A DNA stretch of 64,000 nucleotides from Granulicella aggregans (GCF_014203275.1 NZ_JACHIP010000002.1:620001-684000); one strand, 5' to 3'; counted from the first letter of the stretch, positions 1 through 10,020 are shown. Notes: generated by a model from the sequence alone, not told the origin. Numbers and translations: made by a program.

Positions 1-1195
1 ACTGAGTTGGGCCGTAGGTGTTGAGGAAGGTCTCCGTGCCCTGCTTGATGTAGGGAAGCGTGCAGACGTGCGAGGCGATCTCGGCGAAGGAGTCGGGAAG
101 GATGTCGTCCGCGAAGATGATGGTAGCGCCGGCGGCCTTTAGGCCTTCGAGAGATTTAAGGAAGGCGGCGCGCGTCTCGGGTTCGAGGGGAGTGATGGCG
201 TTCTTGCGATCTTCGGCGAACTTTTCTGGAGACTCCGGGCAGATGCCCTGGAAGGGAATACCCGCGCCGGCGAGGATAAAGGCAGGGACACCGAAGCGCT
301 TGCCCTTGAGTGCGTTTGGCTTGAGGTATCGGGTGTAGGGGCCGGGCATGGCCTTGGTTGCTGCGTCGGCGGTGCGTGGGTCTGCGGGGTCTGCACCAGC
401 CATGACGGTGAGTGCGATGGCGGCATCGGTTACGTTGCGGGCGATTGGGCCGGTGTTGTCAAGCAGCCTATCGAGCGGAGCGATGCCGGCGATGGAGACG
501 AGTCCGCGCGTGGGAAAGATGCCGACGACGGAGCTTGTCGCGGCGGGCATGCGGATGGAGTTGCCGGTGTCTGTGCCATTGCCGAAGACAGCTTCGTTCG
601 AGGTGATGGCGGTGACGGTTCCACCCGAAGAGCCTCCAGGGGAGAAGCGGACGTCGTAGGCATTGCCGGTACGGCCGAACGAGGAACTGCGGTTGGTGTC
701 CGAGGCGGCGAAGTCCGGCATATTGGTGTGGCCAAGGATGACGGCCCCTGCCGCGCGAAACCTTGCGACGATGGTTGCGTCTTTCGGCGCGACTAGTTCG
801 TGGCCGGGGATGGTGTAGCCCTTCCATCCGTCGGTCGTCACCAGCCCCTTGATGGAGGTATTGGCCTTGATGACGATGGGAACGCCCCAGAGCGGCGCGG
901 GGTGCTCGCCAGGGCCTTCGTGGTCGAGGCGAGCTGCTGTCGCGAGGGCACCTTGTTCATCGATGGTCTCGATGTCGCGATAGATGCCGTTGTAGCGATG
1001 GATTCGAGCAAGATACCAACGAGTCACCTGGGTCACGGTGTAACGGTGCGAGCGGTAGAGATCTTCGAGTTGGGGAATCGCGACCTCGAAGAGATCGCTG
1101 TCAGCGGAAGCGGACGGAGGTGTCGCTTGCCCGGGGAGACGAGGAGTCAGGGCGGACAAAGAGAGGAGCAGTACCCATTGCAGGCTCTTGAACAA
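1..1195 (-). CDS. Exported amidase (amidase signature family), 3' end outside window
   Basis: Ser-cisSer-Lys amidohydrolase of the GatA/AS family, partial because it runs off the left edge. About 398 residues are visible. The start is inferred as TTG at 1195, because AAGGAG lies 9 nt upstream and the next residues form a hydrophobic signal peptide ending near PGQA. The family signature is clear: the catalytic Lys lies in VIKANTSIKG, the glycine/serine loop is SPGGSSGG, and the acyl-enzyme Ser lies in GTDTGNSIRMPA (usual form is DTGGSIR, so one Gly is Asn). The substrate cannot be read from sequence. Secreted or periplasmic amidases of this kind are common in Acidobacteria. It is divergent from the UPF0182 gene. 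The family call is firm; the start rests on the SD and signal peptide only. Confidence 0.85.
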   Translation of the reverse strand, partial: MFKSLQWVLLLSLSALTPRLPGQATPPSASADSDLFEVAIPQLEDLYRSHRYTVTQVTRWYLARIHRYNGIYRDIETIDEQGALATAARLDHEGPGEHPAPLWGVPIVIKANTSIKGLVTTDGWKGYTIPGHELVAPKDATIVARFRAAGAVILGHTNMPDFAASDTNRSSSFGRTGNAYDVRFSPGGSSGGTVTAITSNEAVFGNGTDTGNSIRMPAATSSVVGIFPTRGLVSIAGIAPLDRLLDNTGPIARNVTDAAIALTVMAGADPADPRTADAATKAMPGPYTRYLKPNALKGKRFGVPAFILAGAGIPFQGICPESPEKFAEDRKNAITPLEPETRAAFLKSLEGLKAAGATIIFADDILPDSFAEIASHVCTLPYIKQGTETFLNTYGPTQ

Positions 1196-1343
1196 GCGCG
1201 GTGACTCCTTGGAGGACGGATGATTCCTAGCCTACACTCGACCGTCGCCGGGTTGCTGTTCTGCGAGAGGGATTGTTCGTGTCGTGATCGCGCGCTGTAG
1301 AATCGCTAGCGCCTCTGTTCTTCAGTGCAGTCGCGGAGGACCG

Positions 1344-4193
1344 GTGCCAGACTTTATCGATTCGACAGACTATCTCAACCCAAAGCGTCCCAGTCGTCGT
1401 GGCCGTTTTCTCGTCATCGCCGCTCTGTTGTTTGTCGCTTTCATCGTTGCGCGGATCGTCCTCTCCGATTGGGTCGATCTTCTCTGGTTCAAGTCGCTGG
1501 GCTATGGCGATGTGTTCTGGAAGACCTTTGCGATCGAGTCTTCCGTCTTCCTGCTTTCGGCGGCGATCACCTTCTTTGTCCTTTATGGTGCATTCTTCCT
1601 GATCCGCCGGTCTCATCACGCGGATCTGCCTACGAACCATGCGATCGTCGTCGGCGGGCAGCGTGTCAGCCTTTCCGTCGCACCTGCCTTGCGTGTGATC
1701 TCGCTTGTGGTGTCGATCGCGGTTGCGCTGATCACCGGCCTTACGATGATGTCGGATTGGCCTACCCTCGCTCTTTTCTGGTACGCACCGCACGCTGCGG
1801 GTTCCGTCACCGACCCTATCTTTTCGCGACCACTCAATTTCTTTCTTTTCACTCTTCCGGCCTGGCGGATGATCGATGGCTGGCTGCTCACGCTGGCGAT
1901 TGCTACCTGTGCCGTGGCCGTTCTATTCCTGGTGATCACCAGCGGCTCTCGGAGCCTGGATACGCGTCGGCTGAGTCTTGCGCCCTCGCCCTGGAGAGGA
2001 CTTTCCTGCACCGCTGCGTTCTTTTTCCTCGTGCTTGCGATGACTGTCTTCGTTGAGCGGTTCGAGCTGCTTCTCAACCACCACACGCTCTTCGACGGGA
2101 TCAACTATACCGACGCGCACATCACGGCAGGGGGACTTTTGTTCGTTGCGGGCGCGCTTGTCCTGGGCGCGATGATCGCTGCTGTAAATGCCATGCGAGA
2201 GTCCCGTGTCGCGGTGATCGTTATCTCGGTTTTGCCTGCGGTGCTTTGCTATGGAGTGTTGACGGTCATTGGCTGGTACGTTGCGAACTTCGTCGTCAAA
2301 CCGAATCAGCTCGTTCGCGAAGAGCCGTACATCACGCACAACATTGAGATGACGCGGCAGGCGTACGGCCTCGATCATTTTTCGCAGAGCGAGTTTCCCG
2401 CCGAGGCGACGCTCGAGGCTGCTGACGCCAGCCACAATCAGCCAACGCTTCAGAACATTCGTCTCTGGGACTGGCGGGCGTTGCAGGACACGCTGCGTCA
2501 GGTGCAGGAGATTCGGACCTACTATGATTTCCCCGACATCGATATCGACCGCTACGTCCTGAACGGAAAGCTCAGCGAGGAGATGCTCGCCGTCCGCGAG
2601 CTCAACGTCGAGAAGCTTCCCGTGAGCAGCCGGAACTGGATCAACGAGAAACTCATTTATACGCACGGCTACGGCATCACGATGAACCCGGTCAACGGAT
2701 TCACCCCGGAGGGCCTGCCGAATCTGCTGCTGAGCAATATGCCCGTGCAGAGCACTGTGCCGGGCCTTAAAGTCACCCGTCCTGAACTCTACTTTGGCGA
2801 ACTCACCAACACGGACGTCTACGTTAAGACGCGTCAGCAGGAGTTTGACTATCCGCAGGGACAGGCCAACAATCTGACCTCATATCAGGGTACAGGCGGC
2901 GTTGCTCTCGGCGGCTTCGCCCGACGCCTCATCATCGCCTTCGATCGAGGTGATCTCGGGACGCTTCCCTTCTCCGACGATGTGACGCCGGAGAGCCGTC
3001 TGCTCATGCACCGGAACATCCGCGATCGCATTGCGCTGCTGGCGCCCTTCCTCACCTTCGATCAGGACCCGTACATGGTGGTCGGGGATGATGGCCGGCT
3101 GTCATGGATCATCGACGGCTATACGACCTCGGATAGCTACCCGTACTCCACCCATTACTCACTGGGCGGCGACTCGGTCAACTACATGCGGAACAGCGTC
3201 AAGGTTGTGATCGATGCCTATAACGGAACGACAACCTTCTATGTCTTCGATACCAAAGACCCGGTGCTCGACGCATATCGCCGCATCTACCCGACGCTCT
3301 TCACCGATGCCGCAAAGATGCCTGCCGACCTGCGACGCCATGCGCGTTACCCGGAGGGACTCTTCAGCCTCCAGGCAGACGTCTACGGCCTTTACCACAT
3401 GACCCGGCCAGAGGTTTTCTTCAATCGCGAGGACCTTTGGACCGTCGCAACGGAGACCGCGAGCGATGCGAATGGGCAGCAGTCCGTGCAACCGATGCAG
3501 CCCAACTATGTTGTGATGAAGCTGCCCGGTGGGACGCAGGAGGAGTTCGTCCAGATATTGCCGTTTACCCCGGCGAATCGGAACAATCTTATTGGCTGGA
3601 TTGCGGGCCGCTCTGACGGCGAGGCCTATGGAACGACTGCCGTCTATAACTTTCCCAAGACACGCCTTATCGATGGACCGCAACAGATCGAGGCCCGCAT
3701 CGATCAGAACGCGCAGCTCTCCGGCCAACTGACACTGTGGAACCAGCAGGGCTCCCATGTTCTGCGAGGCAGCCTGCTGGTGATTCCTACGGGCCGTGCG
3801 CTGCTATATGCCGAACCTATCTATCTGCAGGCGCAACAGAGTCCTATGCCAGAACTGCGCCTCGTGGTGCTGGCTCTTCAGGACAAGCTCGCCTATGGCA
3901 CTACCTTCCAGGCTGCGCTCACCGCGCTGTTTGGCGGCGAAGCCTCGTCGCTTACGGCTTCTGAAACAGCTCAACCGGCGCAAAGCTCGGCAGGCGCTTC
4001 GCCGATGATGTTGCCTCAAGCGAATCAATTGTCAAGTCAGCTTCCTGCGGAGCTCAAGGCTCTGATCGCTGATGCAAACAGGAACTTCGAGGACTATCAG
4101 CGACTCACTGCCGCAGGCAAGCTCGCCGAGGCCGGCCAGAAGCTGGAGGCTCTAAAGTCCGATCTGGCCAGGCTTGATTCAGCGAAGCGATAG
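1344..4193 (+). CDS. UPF0182 family membrane protein
   Basis: Large integral membrane protein of the UPF0182 family (949 aa from this start), whose function is unknown. The N-terminal third holds about seven hydrophobic segments. The first is preceded by the basic stretch RPSRRGRF and followed by DLLWFKSLGYGDVFW, a typical family motif. The C-terminal two thirds are a large soluble, probably extracytoplasmic domain, with a Pro/Ser/Gln-rich stretch and a short helical tail at the end. I place the start at the GTG at 1344, because GGAGG sits just upstream and homologues begin shortly before the first membrane segment. The frame is open back to a GTG at 1284, which would add 20 unlikely residues. 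The M1 peptidase follows after about 50 nt, so the two may be co-transcribed. Confidence 0.85.
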   Translation: MPDFIDSTDYLNPKRPSRRGRFLVIAALLFVAFIVARIVLSDWVDLLWFKSLGYGDVFWKTFAIESSVFLLSAAITFFVLYGAFFLIRRSHHADLPTNHAIVVGGQRVSLSVAPALRVISLVVSIAVALITGLTMMSDWPTLALFWYAPHAAGSVTDPIFSRPLNFFLFTLPAWRMIDGWLLTLAIATCAVAVLFLVITSGSRSLDTRRLSLAPSPWRGLSCTAAFFFLVLAMTVFVERFELLLNHHTLFDGINYTDAHITAGGLLFVAGALVLGAMIAAVNAMRESRVAVIVISVLPAVLCYGVLTVIGWYVANFVVKPNQLVREEPYITHNIEMTRQAYGLDHFSQSEFPAEATLEAADASHNQPTLQNIRLWDWRALQDTLRQVQEIRTYYDFPDIDIDRYVLNGKLSEEMLAVRELNVEKLPVSSRNWINEKLIYTHGYGITMNPVNGFTPEGLPNLLLSNMPVQSTVPGLKVTRPELYFGELTNTDVYVKTRQQEFDYPQGQANNLTSYQGTGGVALGGFARRLIIAFDRGDLGTLPFSDDVTPESRLLMHRNIRDRIALLAPFLTFDQDPYMVVGDDGRLSWIIDGYTTSDSYPYSTHYSLGGDSVNYMRNSVKVVIDAYNGTTTFYVFDTKDPVLDAYRRIYPTLFTDAAKMPADLRRHARYPEGLFSLQADVYGLYHMTRPEVFFNREDLWTVATETASDANGQQSVQPMQPNYVVMKLPGGTQEEFVQILPFTPANRNNLIGWIAGRSDGEAYGTTAVYNFPKTRLIDGPQQIEARIDQNAQLSGQLTLWNQQGSHVLRGSLLVIPTGRALLYAEPIYLQAQQSPMPELRLVVLALQDKLAYGTTFQAALTALFGGEASSLTASETAQPAQSSAGASPMMLPQANQLSSQLPAELKALIADANRNFEDYQRLTAAGKLAEAGQKLEALKSDLARLDSAKR

Positions 4194-4244
4194 CGCGGAA
4201 GGTTCCGCCAGGAGAGACTGCATCGGATAGCATGACAGAAACAG

Positions 4245-6866
4245 ATGGCCTTCTCTCGCGGAATCCCAACGTCTCTGATCCCTGCTGCGGCGTTCCTGCT
4301 CGCGCTCTCTCTTCCAGCTATGGCTATCACTGCTGATCCCGGGGTCTCGCATGAACTGGCCATCGAACGCATCGGTCGTCTCTCCCATCTTCAATATCGC
4401 CTAAGCCTTTCGCTCAAAGAGCATGAAGACACGGTCGTTGGCACAGAGACTCTCTCATTCGAGAGCAACCTGCGTGGAGATCTGCCGATCGACTATCGCG
4501 ATGGTGTAGTTCAGTCAGCCACTCTCAACGGTCAATCGATTCCAACCGATCTGAAGGATGGGCACCTCATCCTGCCGGCGATGGCTGGGCGGAACATACT
4601 GGAGGTGAAGTTCCGCAGCAACTCCGCAGCCGCAGGCAAGGCCATCACCCGGTACGACGATAAGGATGATGGCAGCGAATACTTCTACACCCTCTTCGTT
4701 CCCATGGATGCAAGCATGGCCTTTCCATGCTTCGATCAGCCAGACCTGAAGGCCCGCTTCACGCTCGATGTCGAGCACCCAGCGAAGTGGACAGTGATTA
4801 GCAATACATCACCGGCCGGGAGCACGGATACCGCGACTCACTTTGCCGAGACGCTGCCTATCAGTACATATCTCTTTGCTTTCGCCGCAGGGCCGTTCGC
4901 GACGATCCACCCGGAGGAAACTGGCCAGCCGACTCTCTATGTGCGTCGATCGCAGCTTGCCCGCGCGACGCAGGAGGCTCCGCAGGTGCAGGCGTTGACC
5001 GCTCAAGGAGTCGCGTACTTCTCCCGCTACTTCTCTCAGCCATTTCCATTTTCGAAGTACGACCTGATTCTGATCCCCGGCTTTCCGTTCGGTGGGATGG
5101 AGCACGCAGGCGCAACCTTCCTCAACGAAGACAGCGTCCTCTTTCGTTCTACTCCCACTGCAAGCGATTACTTCCGCCGCAACATCCTTGTGCTGCATGA
5201 GACCTGCCATCAGTGGTTCGGCGATCTTGTCACCATGAAGTGGTTCGATGACCTCTGGCTGAAGGAAGGGTTTGCACAGTACATGGCCTATAAGGCACTC
5301 GCGGAGTTACAACCTTCAGCCATGCCGTGGAAGCACTTCTACGAGGACATCAAGCCTCTTGCTTATGGCATCGACGAGACCGAAGGCACCACTCCTATCT
5401 TCCAGAACATTGAGAACCTGAAAGATGCAAAGTCTGCCTACGGAGCGATCGTCTATCAGAAGGCTCCCGCGATTCTGAAGCAGCTTGAGTTCCGCATTGG
5501 ACCGGATGTCTTTCGGGAGGGCTTGCGCTCCTACCTGAAACAGCACGCTTACGGAAACGCGCAGTGGAGCGATCTCATCGCAGCCTTCAAGTCGGCTGAA
5601 CCTCTTGCGCCACATGCTCCTACTAGGAGCATCCACGCCTGGGCGGAAGCCTGGATCAAACATCGCGGCATGCCGGAGATCAATGTTGCCTGGTCCTGCA
5701 CCCACGGCAAGATCGACCATCTCGCCCTCACCCAACATGATGTGTTGAGCGAAGGTCTGACGTGGCCCATCTCGAATCAGATCAGCCTCAACTATTCGCG
5801 CGAGGCAGGTCAGAAAGATCGCCTGATGCGTGTTGACTGGAATGGCCCGACTTATTCGGTGGCCGACGCCGTTGGAATGCCATGCCCGGCGTTCGTCTTT
5901 GCGAACGCCGGAGATGAAGGCTACGGCCGATTTCTTCTCGACCAACACAGTGAAGCCGCCGTATCTCGACAACTGATAGAGACTCCAATCTCAGAACAGG
6001 ACCCTCTTCTGCGCACCATGCTGTGGGGGGCTCTATGGCAGAACGTGCACGTCGCCAAATCCTCGCCGCGTAGCTATGTCGAGCTTGCCCTCAAGTCTCT
6101 TCCGATGGAGACGGACGAATCGCTCGCCCGGGTGCAGGGTGGACGCATCGCGCTTGCGCTTCACTCCTATCTGCATGATGCCGCACGTATCGCTCTGGTT
6201 CCTCAGGTGGAGTCCGTCCTTGCCGATCGCATGAGGAACGCCCCCGAACTGGGTTTGCGGATCGTCAGCTTCCGAAGCTTCATCAACGTCGCCGAGACGC
6301 CTGCGGCGTTGCGTCAGGTCAAAGACCTCCTGGCAGGAAGTCTTGTTGTGCCGGGCATGCCGCTAGAGCTGCTCGATCGCTGGAATCTTGTCGCACACCT
6401 GATCGCGATGAACGATCTTAACGCAGCCAATGTACTCTCAGCGGAGAAGGCTCGCGACCACAGCGGCGAGGCCCAGAAGTACGCCTACGCTGCCGGGGCC
6501 GGAACTCCGTCCGCCGTAACAAAGGCCCACTACTTCGACGAGTACCTTCACGATCCGACGATCCAGGAAGACTGGATTACACAGAGCCTCCGCCCCTTCA
6601 GTTCATGGAATCAGAGTTCGCTGACGTTGCCCTATCTCTCCCAGGCACTCAATGAACTCCCTGAGATCAAACAGCACCGCAAGATCTTCTTCCTCGGAGC
6701 GTGGCTGGGCGCCTTCCTTGAAGGACAGAATACTCCGGAGGCACAGCAGGTCGTACGCTCCTGGCTTTCGAATCCGAAGATCGATCGCGACCTTAGGCTG
6801 AAGGTCCTTGAGAGTATGGATGGGCTGGACCGGGCAGTCTTCATCCGTAAGACGTTTCCCCTGTGA
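4245..6866 (+). CDS. Exported M1 family zinc aminopeptidase
   Basis: Zinc metallopeptidase that removes N-terminal amino acids from peptides; 873 aa with a signal peptide ending near LPAMA, so it probably acts outside the cytoplasm. The zinc site is intact: H318-E-T-C-H322, followed by E341 in LWLKEGFAQ, matching HExxH(18x)E of gluzincins. The exopeptidase motif usually written GxMEN appears as GGMEHAGATF, placing His where Asn is typical. I recall this form in other bacterial members, so I do not read it as inactivating. The N-terminal beta-saddle domain (FDQPDLKARF) and a long alpha-helical C-terminal ERAP1-like domain are present, and the length is normal. It follows the UPF0182 gene on the same strand. 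Confidence 0.92.
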   Translation: MAFSRGIPTSLIPAAAFLLALSLPAMAITADPGVSHELAIERIGRLSHLQYRLSLSLKEHEDTVVGTETLSFESNLRGDLPIDYRDGVVQSATLNGQSIPTDLKDGHLILPAMAGRNILEVKFRSNSAAAGKAITRYDDKDDGSEYFYTLFVPMDASMAFPCFDQPDLKARFTLDVEHPAKWTVISNTSPAGSTDTATHFAETLPISTYLFAFAAGPFATIHPEETGQPTLYVRRSQLARATQEAPQVQALTAQGVAYFSRYFSQPFPFSKYDLILIPGFPFGGMEHAGATFLNEDSVLFRSTPTASDYFRRNILVLHETCHQWFGDLVTMKWFDDLWLKEGFAQYMAYKALAELQPSAMPWKHFYEDIKPLAYGIDETEGTTPIFQNIENLKDAKSAYGAIVYQKAPAILKQLEFRIGPDVFREGLRSYLKQHAYGNAQWSDLIAAFKSAEPLAPHAPTRSIHAWAEAWIKHRGMPEINVAWSCTHGKIDHLALTQHDVLSEGLTWPISNQISLNYSREAGQKDRLMRVDWNGPTYSVADAVGMPCPAFVFANAGDEGYGRFLLDQHSEAAVSRQLIETPISEQDPLLRTMLWGALWQNVHVAKSSPRSYVELALKSLPMETDESLARVQGGRIALALHSYLHDAARIALVPQVESVLADRMRNAPELGLRIVSFRSFINVAETPAALRQVKDLLAGSLVVPGMPLELLDRWNLVAHLIAMNDLNAANVLSAEKARDHSGEAQKYAYAAGAGTPSAVTKAHYFDEYLHDPTIQEDWITQSLRPFSSWNQSSLTLPYLSQALNELPEIKQHRKIFFLGAWLGAFLEGQNTPEAQQVVRSWLSNPKIDRDLRLKVLESMDGLDRAVFIRKTFPL

Positions 6867-7086
6867 TTCATCTTTCAGACGACTCACAACTGCTTCGTGG
6901 CCGAGGCGGTTCAGGTATCATCGAGCCATTCCAGTCTTTTCCAGAACCAATGAAGAGCTTCAGACGGTGAGGACGTGCGTCCCCTCGTGGAAGAGACTGT
7001 CTTTGACTTCGTAGAACAGCTCCGCCGAACTGGCGAGTCTCGCACAGTCTCGGCCACAGTGCTTCAGAACCGCCCCAAGGAGCCGC
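6867..7086. other. Intergenic region upstream of the nucleoside hydrolase-like gene
   Basis: No credible gene here. It carries the probable 5' leader of the next gene, including AAGGAG at about 7077-7082, four bases before the ATG at 7087. Short open frames in both directions are shadows of the flanking genes. Confidence 0.5.
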
Positions 7087-8238
7087 ATGACGCTTTCCAC
7101 GCCCGTTGCCCAAAGTTCTGTCCTGTTTCGAACTGCTTCGGTTGTTTGGCAGCTGGGTCTCGCTGTTTTGCTGCTTGCAACCTCTGGCACGGCGCTCGCC
7201 GAGGGCAAACGCAAAGTCATCATCGATGATGACGGCTTCGGCATGATGCACATCATGCTGCTGAAGGACCCTAACGTAGAAGTGCTTGGACTCACTTCCG
7301 TGACGGGGGACCTGTGGGAGAAGCAGGCGGTTGCCTCCGCGCTGCGTGGCCTGGAGATCATCGGGCGAACCGATGTTCCTGTTGCGGGCGGCGCTGTGTA
7401 TCCGTTGGTCAACTCCGAGGCGCTTACCGATCGCTGGGAGGCGCTGTACGGCAAGCTCGTATGGAAGGGCGCGTGGATGAAGCAGTGGGTCGAGCCGACC
7501 GCCCAAGGGCTGATCGGATACCACGGGCCAGATGATCCGATCAATCTGCCCGAGGGCAATCCTAAGATCAAGGCATCGGACGAACTTGCTGCCAACTTTC
7601 TGATCCGCATGGTGCACAAGTATCCCGGCGAGATTTCGATCATCGCAGCGGGGCCGATGACGAACCTGGCGCTGGCACAGCGGCTCGACCCAGCCTTTGC
7701 AGGGCTTGCGAAAGAGCTTGTGTACATGGGCGGGAGCTTCAATCCGCAGCAGATGCTGAACAACAAATCGGCGTCAGACTTTGCGCGCGAGTATATGAAC
7801 TCTCCGCGGCGGGAGTTCAACATACGCTTCGATCCAGAGGCGGCGAGCATCATGTCGCGAAGCCCGTGGAAGAAGGTCACGGTCGTCCCGGCTGATCCCG
7901 CGACAGCTACCCAGATGACGAGAAGCCTGCTTGATCGGATGGCTAGTTTCGCAGCGCCGGAACTGGCGGCACACCTGCGGATGCAGGCTGCGGGGTTTCC
8001 GCTGTGGGACGAGATCGCCGCTGCGGTATGGATCGATCCCACGCTCGTGCGTTCGAGCGAAGTGTTGTTTGTCGACTACAACAGCCAGTTCGGACCGAGC
8101 TACGGAGATACTTTGTCCTGGCGGCCGGGCTATGAACCGGGGCTTGGGGAACGGAAGGCTACGGTCGTTCGCACCATCGATCCGGAGCGGCTGGAGGCGC
8201 TGATGGTGAAGCTTGTGAGCGAGGGCGGAAAGCACTAA
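7087..8238 (+). CDS. Exported nucleoside hydrolase-like protein with altered active site
   Basis: Member of the inosine/uridine-preferring nucleoside hydrolase fold (383 aa) with an N-terminal signal peptide (VWQLGLAVLLLATSGTALA). The SD AAGGAG sits right before the ATG. The characteristic N-terminal loop is VIIDDDGFGMMHIML at residues 44-58. In classical enzymes this loop is DxDxGxDDA, whose last two Asp bind ribose and calcium; here both are Met (53, 54). The C-terminal His-Asp pair (about 241-242 in the classical enzyme) is W307-D308. The remaining fold motifs, such as VLGLTSVTGD and IAAGPMTNLAL, are well kept. It is therefore either a divergent exported subfamily with other substrate chemistry or a binding protein. 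Fold assignment is good; catalytic activity is unproven. Confidence 0.8.
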   Translation: MTLSTPVAQSSVLFRTASVVWQLGLAVLLLATSGTALAEGKRKVIIDDDGFGMMHIMLLKDPNVEVLGLTSVTGDLWEKQAVASALRGLEIIGRTDVPVAGGAVYPLVNSEALTDRWEALYGKLVWKGAWMKQWVEPTAQGLIGYHGPDDPINLPEGNPKIKASDELAANFLIRMVHKYPGEISIIAAGPMTNLALAQRLDPAFAGLAKELVYMGGSFNPQQMLNNKSASDFAREYMNSPRREFNIRFDPEAASIMSRSPWKKVTVVPADPATATQMTRSLLDRMASFAAPELAAHLRMQAAGFPLWDEIAAAVWIDPTLVRSSEVLFVDYNSQFGPSYGDTLSWRPGYEPGLGERKATVVRTIDPERLEALMVKLVSEGGKH

Positions 8239-8294
8239 GGACTCGCGCGGCCAAGCTGTAGAATCGGAATCCGCAAGTCCGAAGGAGATCTCTA

Positions 8295-9869
8295 TTGATC
8301 AACGAAACGCAGGTTCAGCGCAGCAGTTCGACGGGATTGCTGCGGGTGCTCCCGATGCTTCTTTTTGGCGCCTTCGCTATCGTCCTTCTGGCCCGCTTCT
8401 TCACGCACGGCGATCTCTATCTCTCTTACTTTGAAGACGACTACTTCTACTATCTGGTCGTTGCAAAGCACATCGTGCTGCATGGCGTGTCTAGCTTTGA
8501 CGGCATCCGACCCACCAACGGATATCAGCCTCTGTGGCAGGTCATCAATATAGCGCTTTATCGGGTCTTCGGAGATCACCGGTCGTTGTTCATTGCGCTT
8601 CTGCTGCTGGTCTTTCTGCTGGTAGCCGGGACTTACAGGACACTTCGCCGAACCCAGGTTTTGATGGGCGAGAGCGGCGGGTACGGGCTGGCTGGGGCGT
8701 TGCTCTCGATTACTTTCATGGCTTCGATCACACGGACCGGGATGGAGGTCTCGCTGACCCTGCTTCTGCTGACGCTCTTCTGGCTGCGGATGACGGCGCG
8801 ACCTCTAGAAGAACAGACGCCTGTGGATGCAATGCTGAGTGGGCTTCTGGCATCCGGAGTGATGCTCGGGCGGCTTGACGCGTTCCTTGTTGTGGGACTG
8901 TATCTGCTGTTGACCGTTGCTCGTCCCATGAGCACGCGCAGGACGGCGCTTCGCCCGGTCTTGTACTTTTCTGTAGGGCTGCTGCCGGTCGCGCTTTACT
9001 TCGCTATGAACCACTCCATCTTCGGTACGTTGCTGCCGATCTCGGGGCTTGCGAAGAACCTGAAAAGTCCGTTGATACCGTCGGCCAGTACTCTACGGGG
9101 CCTGTTCAAGGCGCGAAGCGTCAACATGCTGCTGACCTGGCCGTCCATCGCTTTGGGAGTTCTATTTGTTCTGCGTCGCAAGCGGGCCGTAGACGAAAAT
9201 CTCGCGGCCCGGCGGGTACAGCTTTGTGTCCTGATGCATCCGGTGCTGTTCTATGGTGTCCTGTCTTTTACCAGCGACTGGCCGATATGGAGCTGGTATC
9301 TGTACCCGCTGGTTCCTATTGCCGCCCTGCTTGGACCGCAGGCATTGTCGGGCTGGAAGGCGTTGCGCCCACAGGTCATGGTCACGGGACTCACGATCGC
9401 TGTTGGGTGCGTCTGCATACTTACGGTAGCCGGGATGTTGAGGCACAATCTCACCGAGCGGCAGCTCTATCTGCAGGCTGAGGAGTTGCAGGAGTTTTCG
9501 CAAACGCATCCTGGCCGCTATGCGATGGGTGGAGGTTCGGGAGTTCCGGGGTATGTGATGACGTCGACGGTCGTGCAAATGGAAGGGCTGATGGGAGATC
9601 GCGCCTTCCTGGATCGCATCAAGCGGAAGGAACCTCTTGTTCAGGCGCTCGAGGAGCTTCAGGTCGATTACTACGCGACGATGATGATGGGTGGACCGCA
9701 ACCGGGGCCATGCTACAGGCTGCGCGAGCCGGAGGTGGCAGGACATCAAAGTCCGGTGATGGCGGGAGATCTCTGTTCGCCGGTTGCGGATTTCATCAAT
9801 CCAGGAGGTCAGCACTTGCTCGTCTTCGATGTTCACCGGCTGACCGCATCAGCGCGGAACTCCCGATGA
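8295..9869 (+). CDS. GT-C type integral membrane glycosyltransferase-like protein
   Basis: Polytopic membrane protein (524 aa) with roughly ten hydrophobic segments. The start is TTG at 8295, supported by AAGGAG 7 nt upstream. After the first membrane helix comes an extracytoplasmic loop with D48-D49 in YFEDDYFYYL, then TNGYQPLW around residues 74-81. This pattern is typical of GT-C glycosyltransferases that use polyprenyl-phosphate sugars (the PMT/arabinofuranosyltransferase-like group), where an early acidic pair is catalytic. A smaller soluble C-terminal part holds several short Gly/Met-rich turns. Acceptor and sugar are unknown. It stands alone, about 50 nt after the nucleoside hydrolase-like gene, and is followed by a 150-nt gap with a long palindrome. 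Confidence 0.7.
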   Translation: MINETQVQRSSSTGLLRVLPMLLFGAFAIVLLARFFTHGDLYLSYFEDDYFYYLVVAKHIVLHGVSSFDGIRPTNGYQPLWQVINIALYRVFGDHRSLFIALLLLVFLLVAGTYRTLRRTQVLMGESGGYGLAGALLSITFMASITRTGMEVSLTLLLLTLFWLRMTARPLEEQTPVDAMLSGLLASGVMLGRLDAFLVVGLYLLLTVARPMSTRRTALRPVLYFSVGLLPVALYFAMNHSIFGTLLPISGLAKNLKSPLIPSASTLRGLFKARSVNMLLTWPSIALGVLFVLRRKRAVDENLAARRVQLCVLMHPVLFYGVLSFTSDWPIWSWYLYPLVPIAALLGPQALSGWKALRPQVMVTGLTIAVGCVCILTVAGMLRHNLTERQLYLQAEELQEFSQTHPGRYAMGGGSGVPGYVMTSTVVQMEGLMGDRAFLDRIKRKEPLVQALEELQVDYYATMMMGGPQPGPCYRLREPEVAGHQSPVMAGDLCSPVADFINPGGQHLLVFDVHRLTASARNSR

Positions 9870-9888
9870 AGTCTCCCACTTTGATAAC

Positions 9889-9911
9889 GGTACGTGGGGT
9901 ACCCGCGTACC
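9889..9911. promoter_or_regulatory. 23-bp near-perfect palindrome upstream of the ATP-grasp operon
   Basis: The sequence GGTACGTGGGGT-ACCCGCGTACC is an inverted repeat centred at 9900, with one mismatch (T/G at 9895/9905) apart from the centre. It lies 20 nt after the membrane glycosyltransferase stop and about 110 nt before the ATP-grasp start. No T-run follows, so an operator is more likely than a terminator. The binding protein is unknown. Confidence 0.4.
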
Positions 9912-10020
9912 CTACCCATGGTAACTTGTGCGCTTTTAAGGGGGACTTTTGTAGATCCATCCGATTATCTTCGGATGGGATCAAATTGCGGCACTGAAGA
10001 ATTCTGTGTGAGTTGGCACG

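Noticed and set aside
6960..8042. 360-codon open frame on the minus strand
   Set aside because: Antisense to the nucleoside hydrolase-like gene; Ser-rich with no domain.
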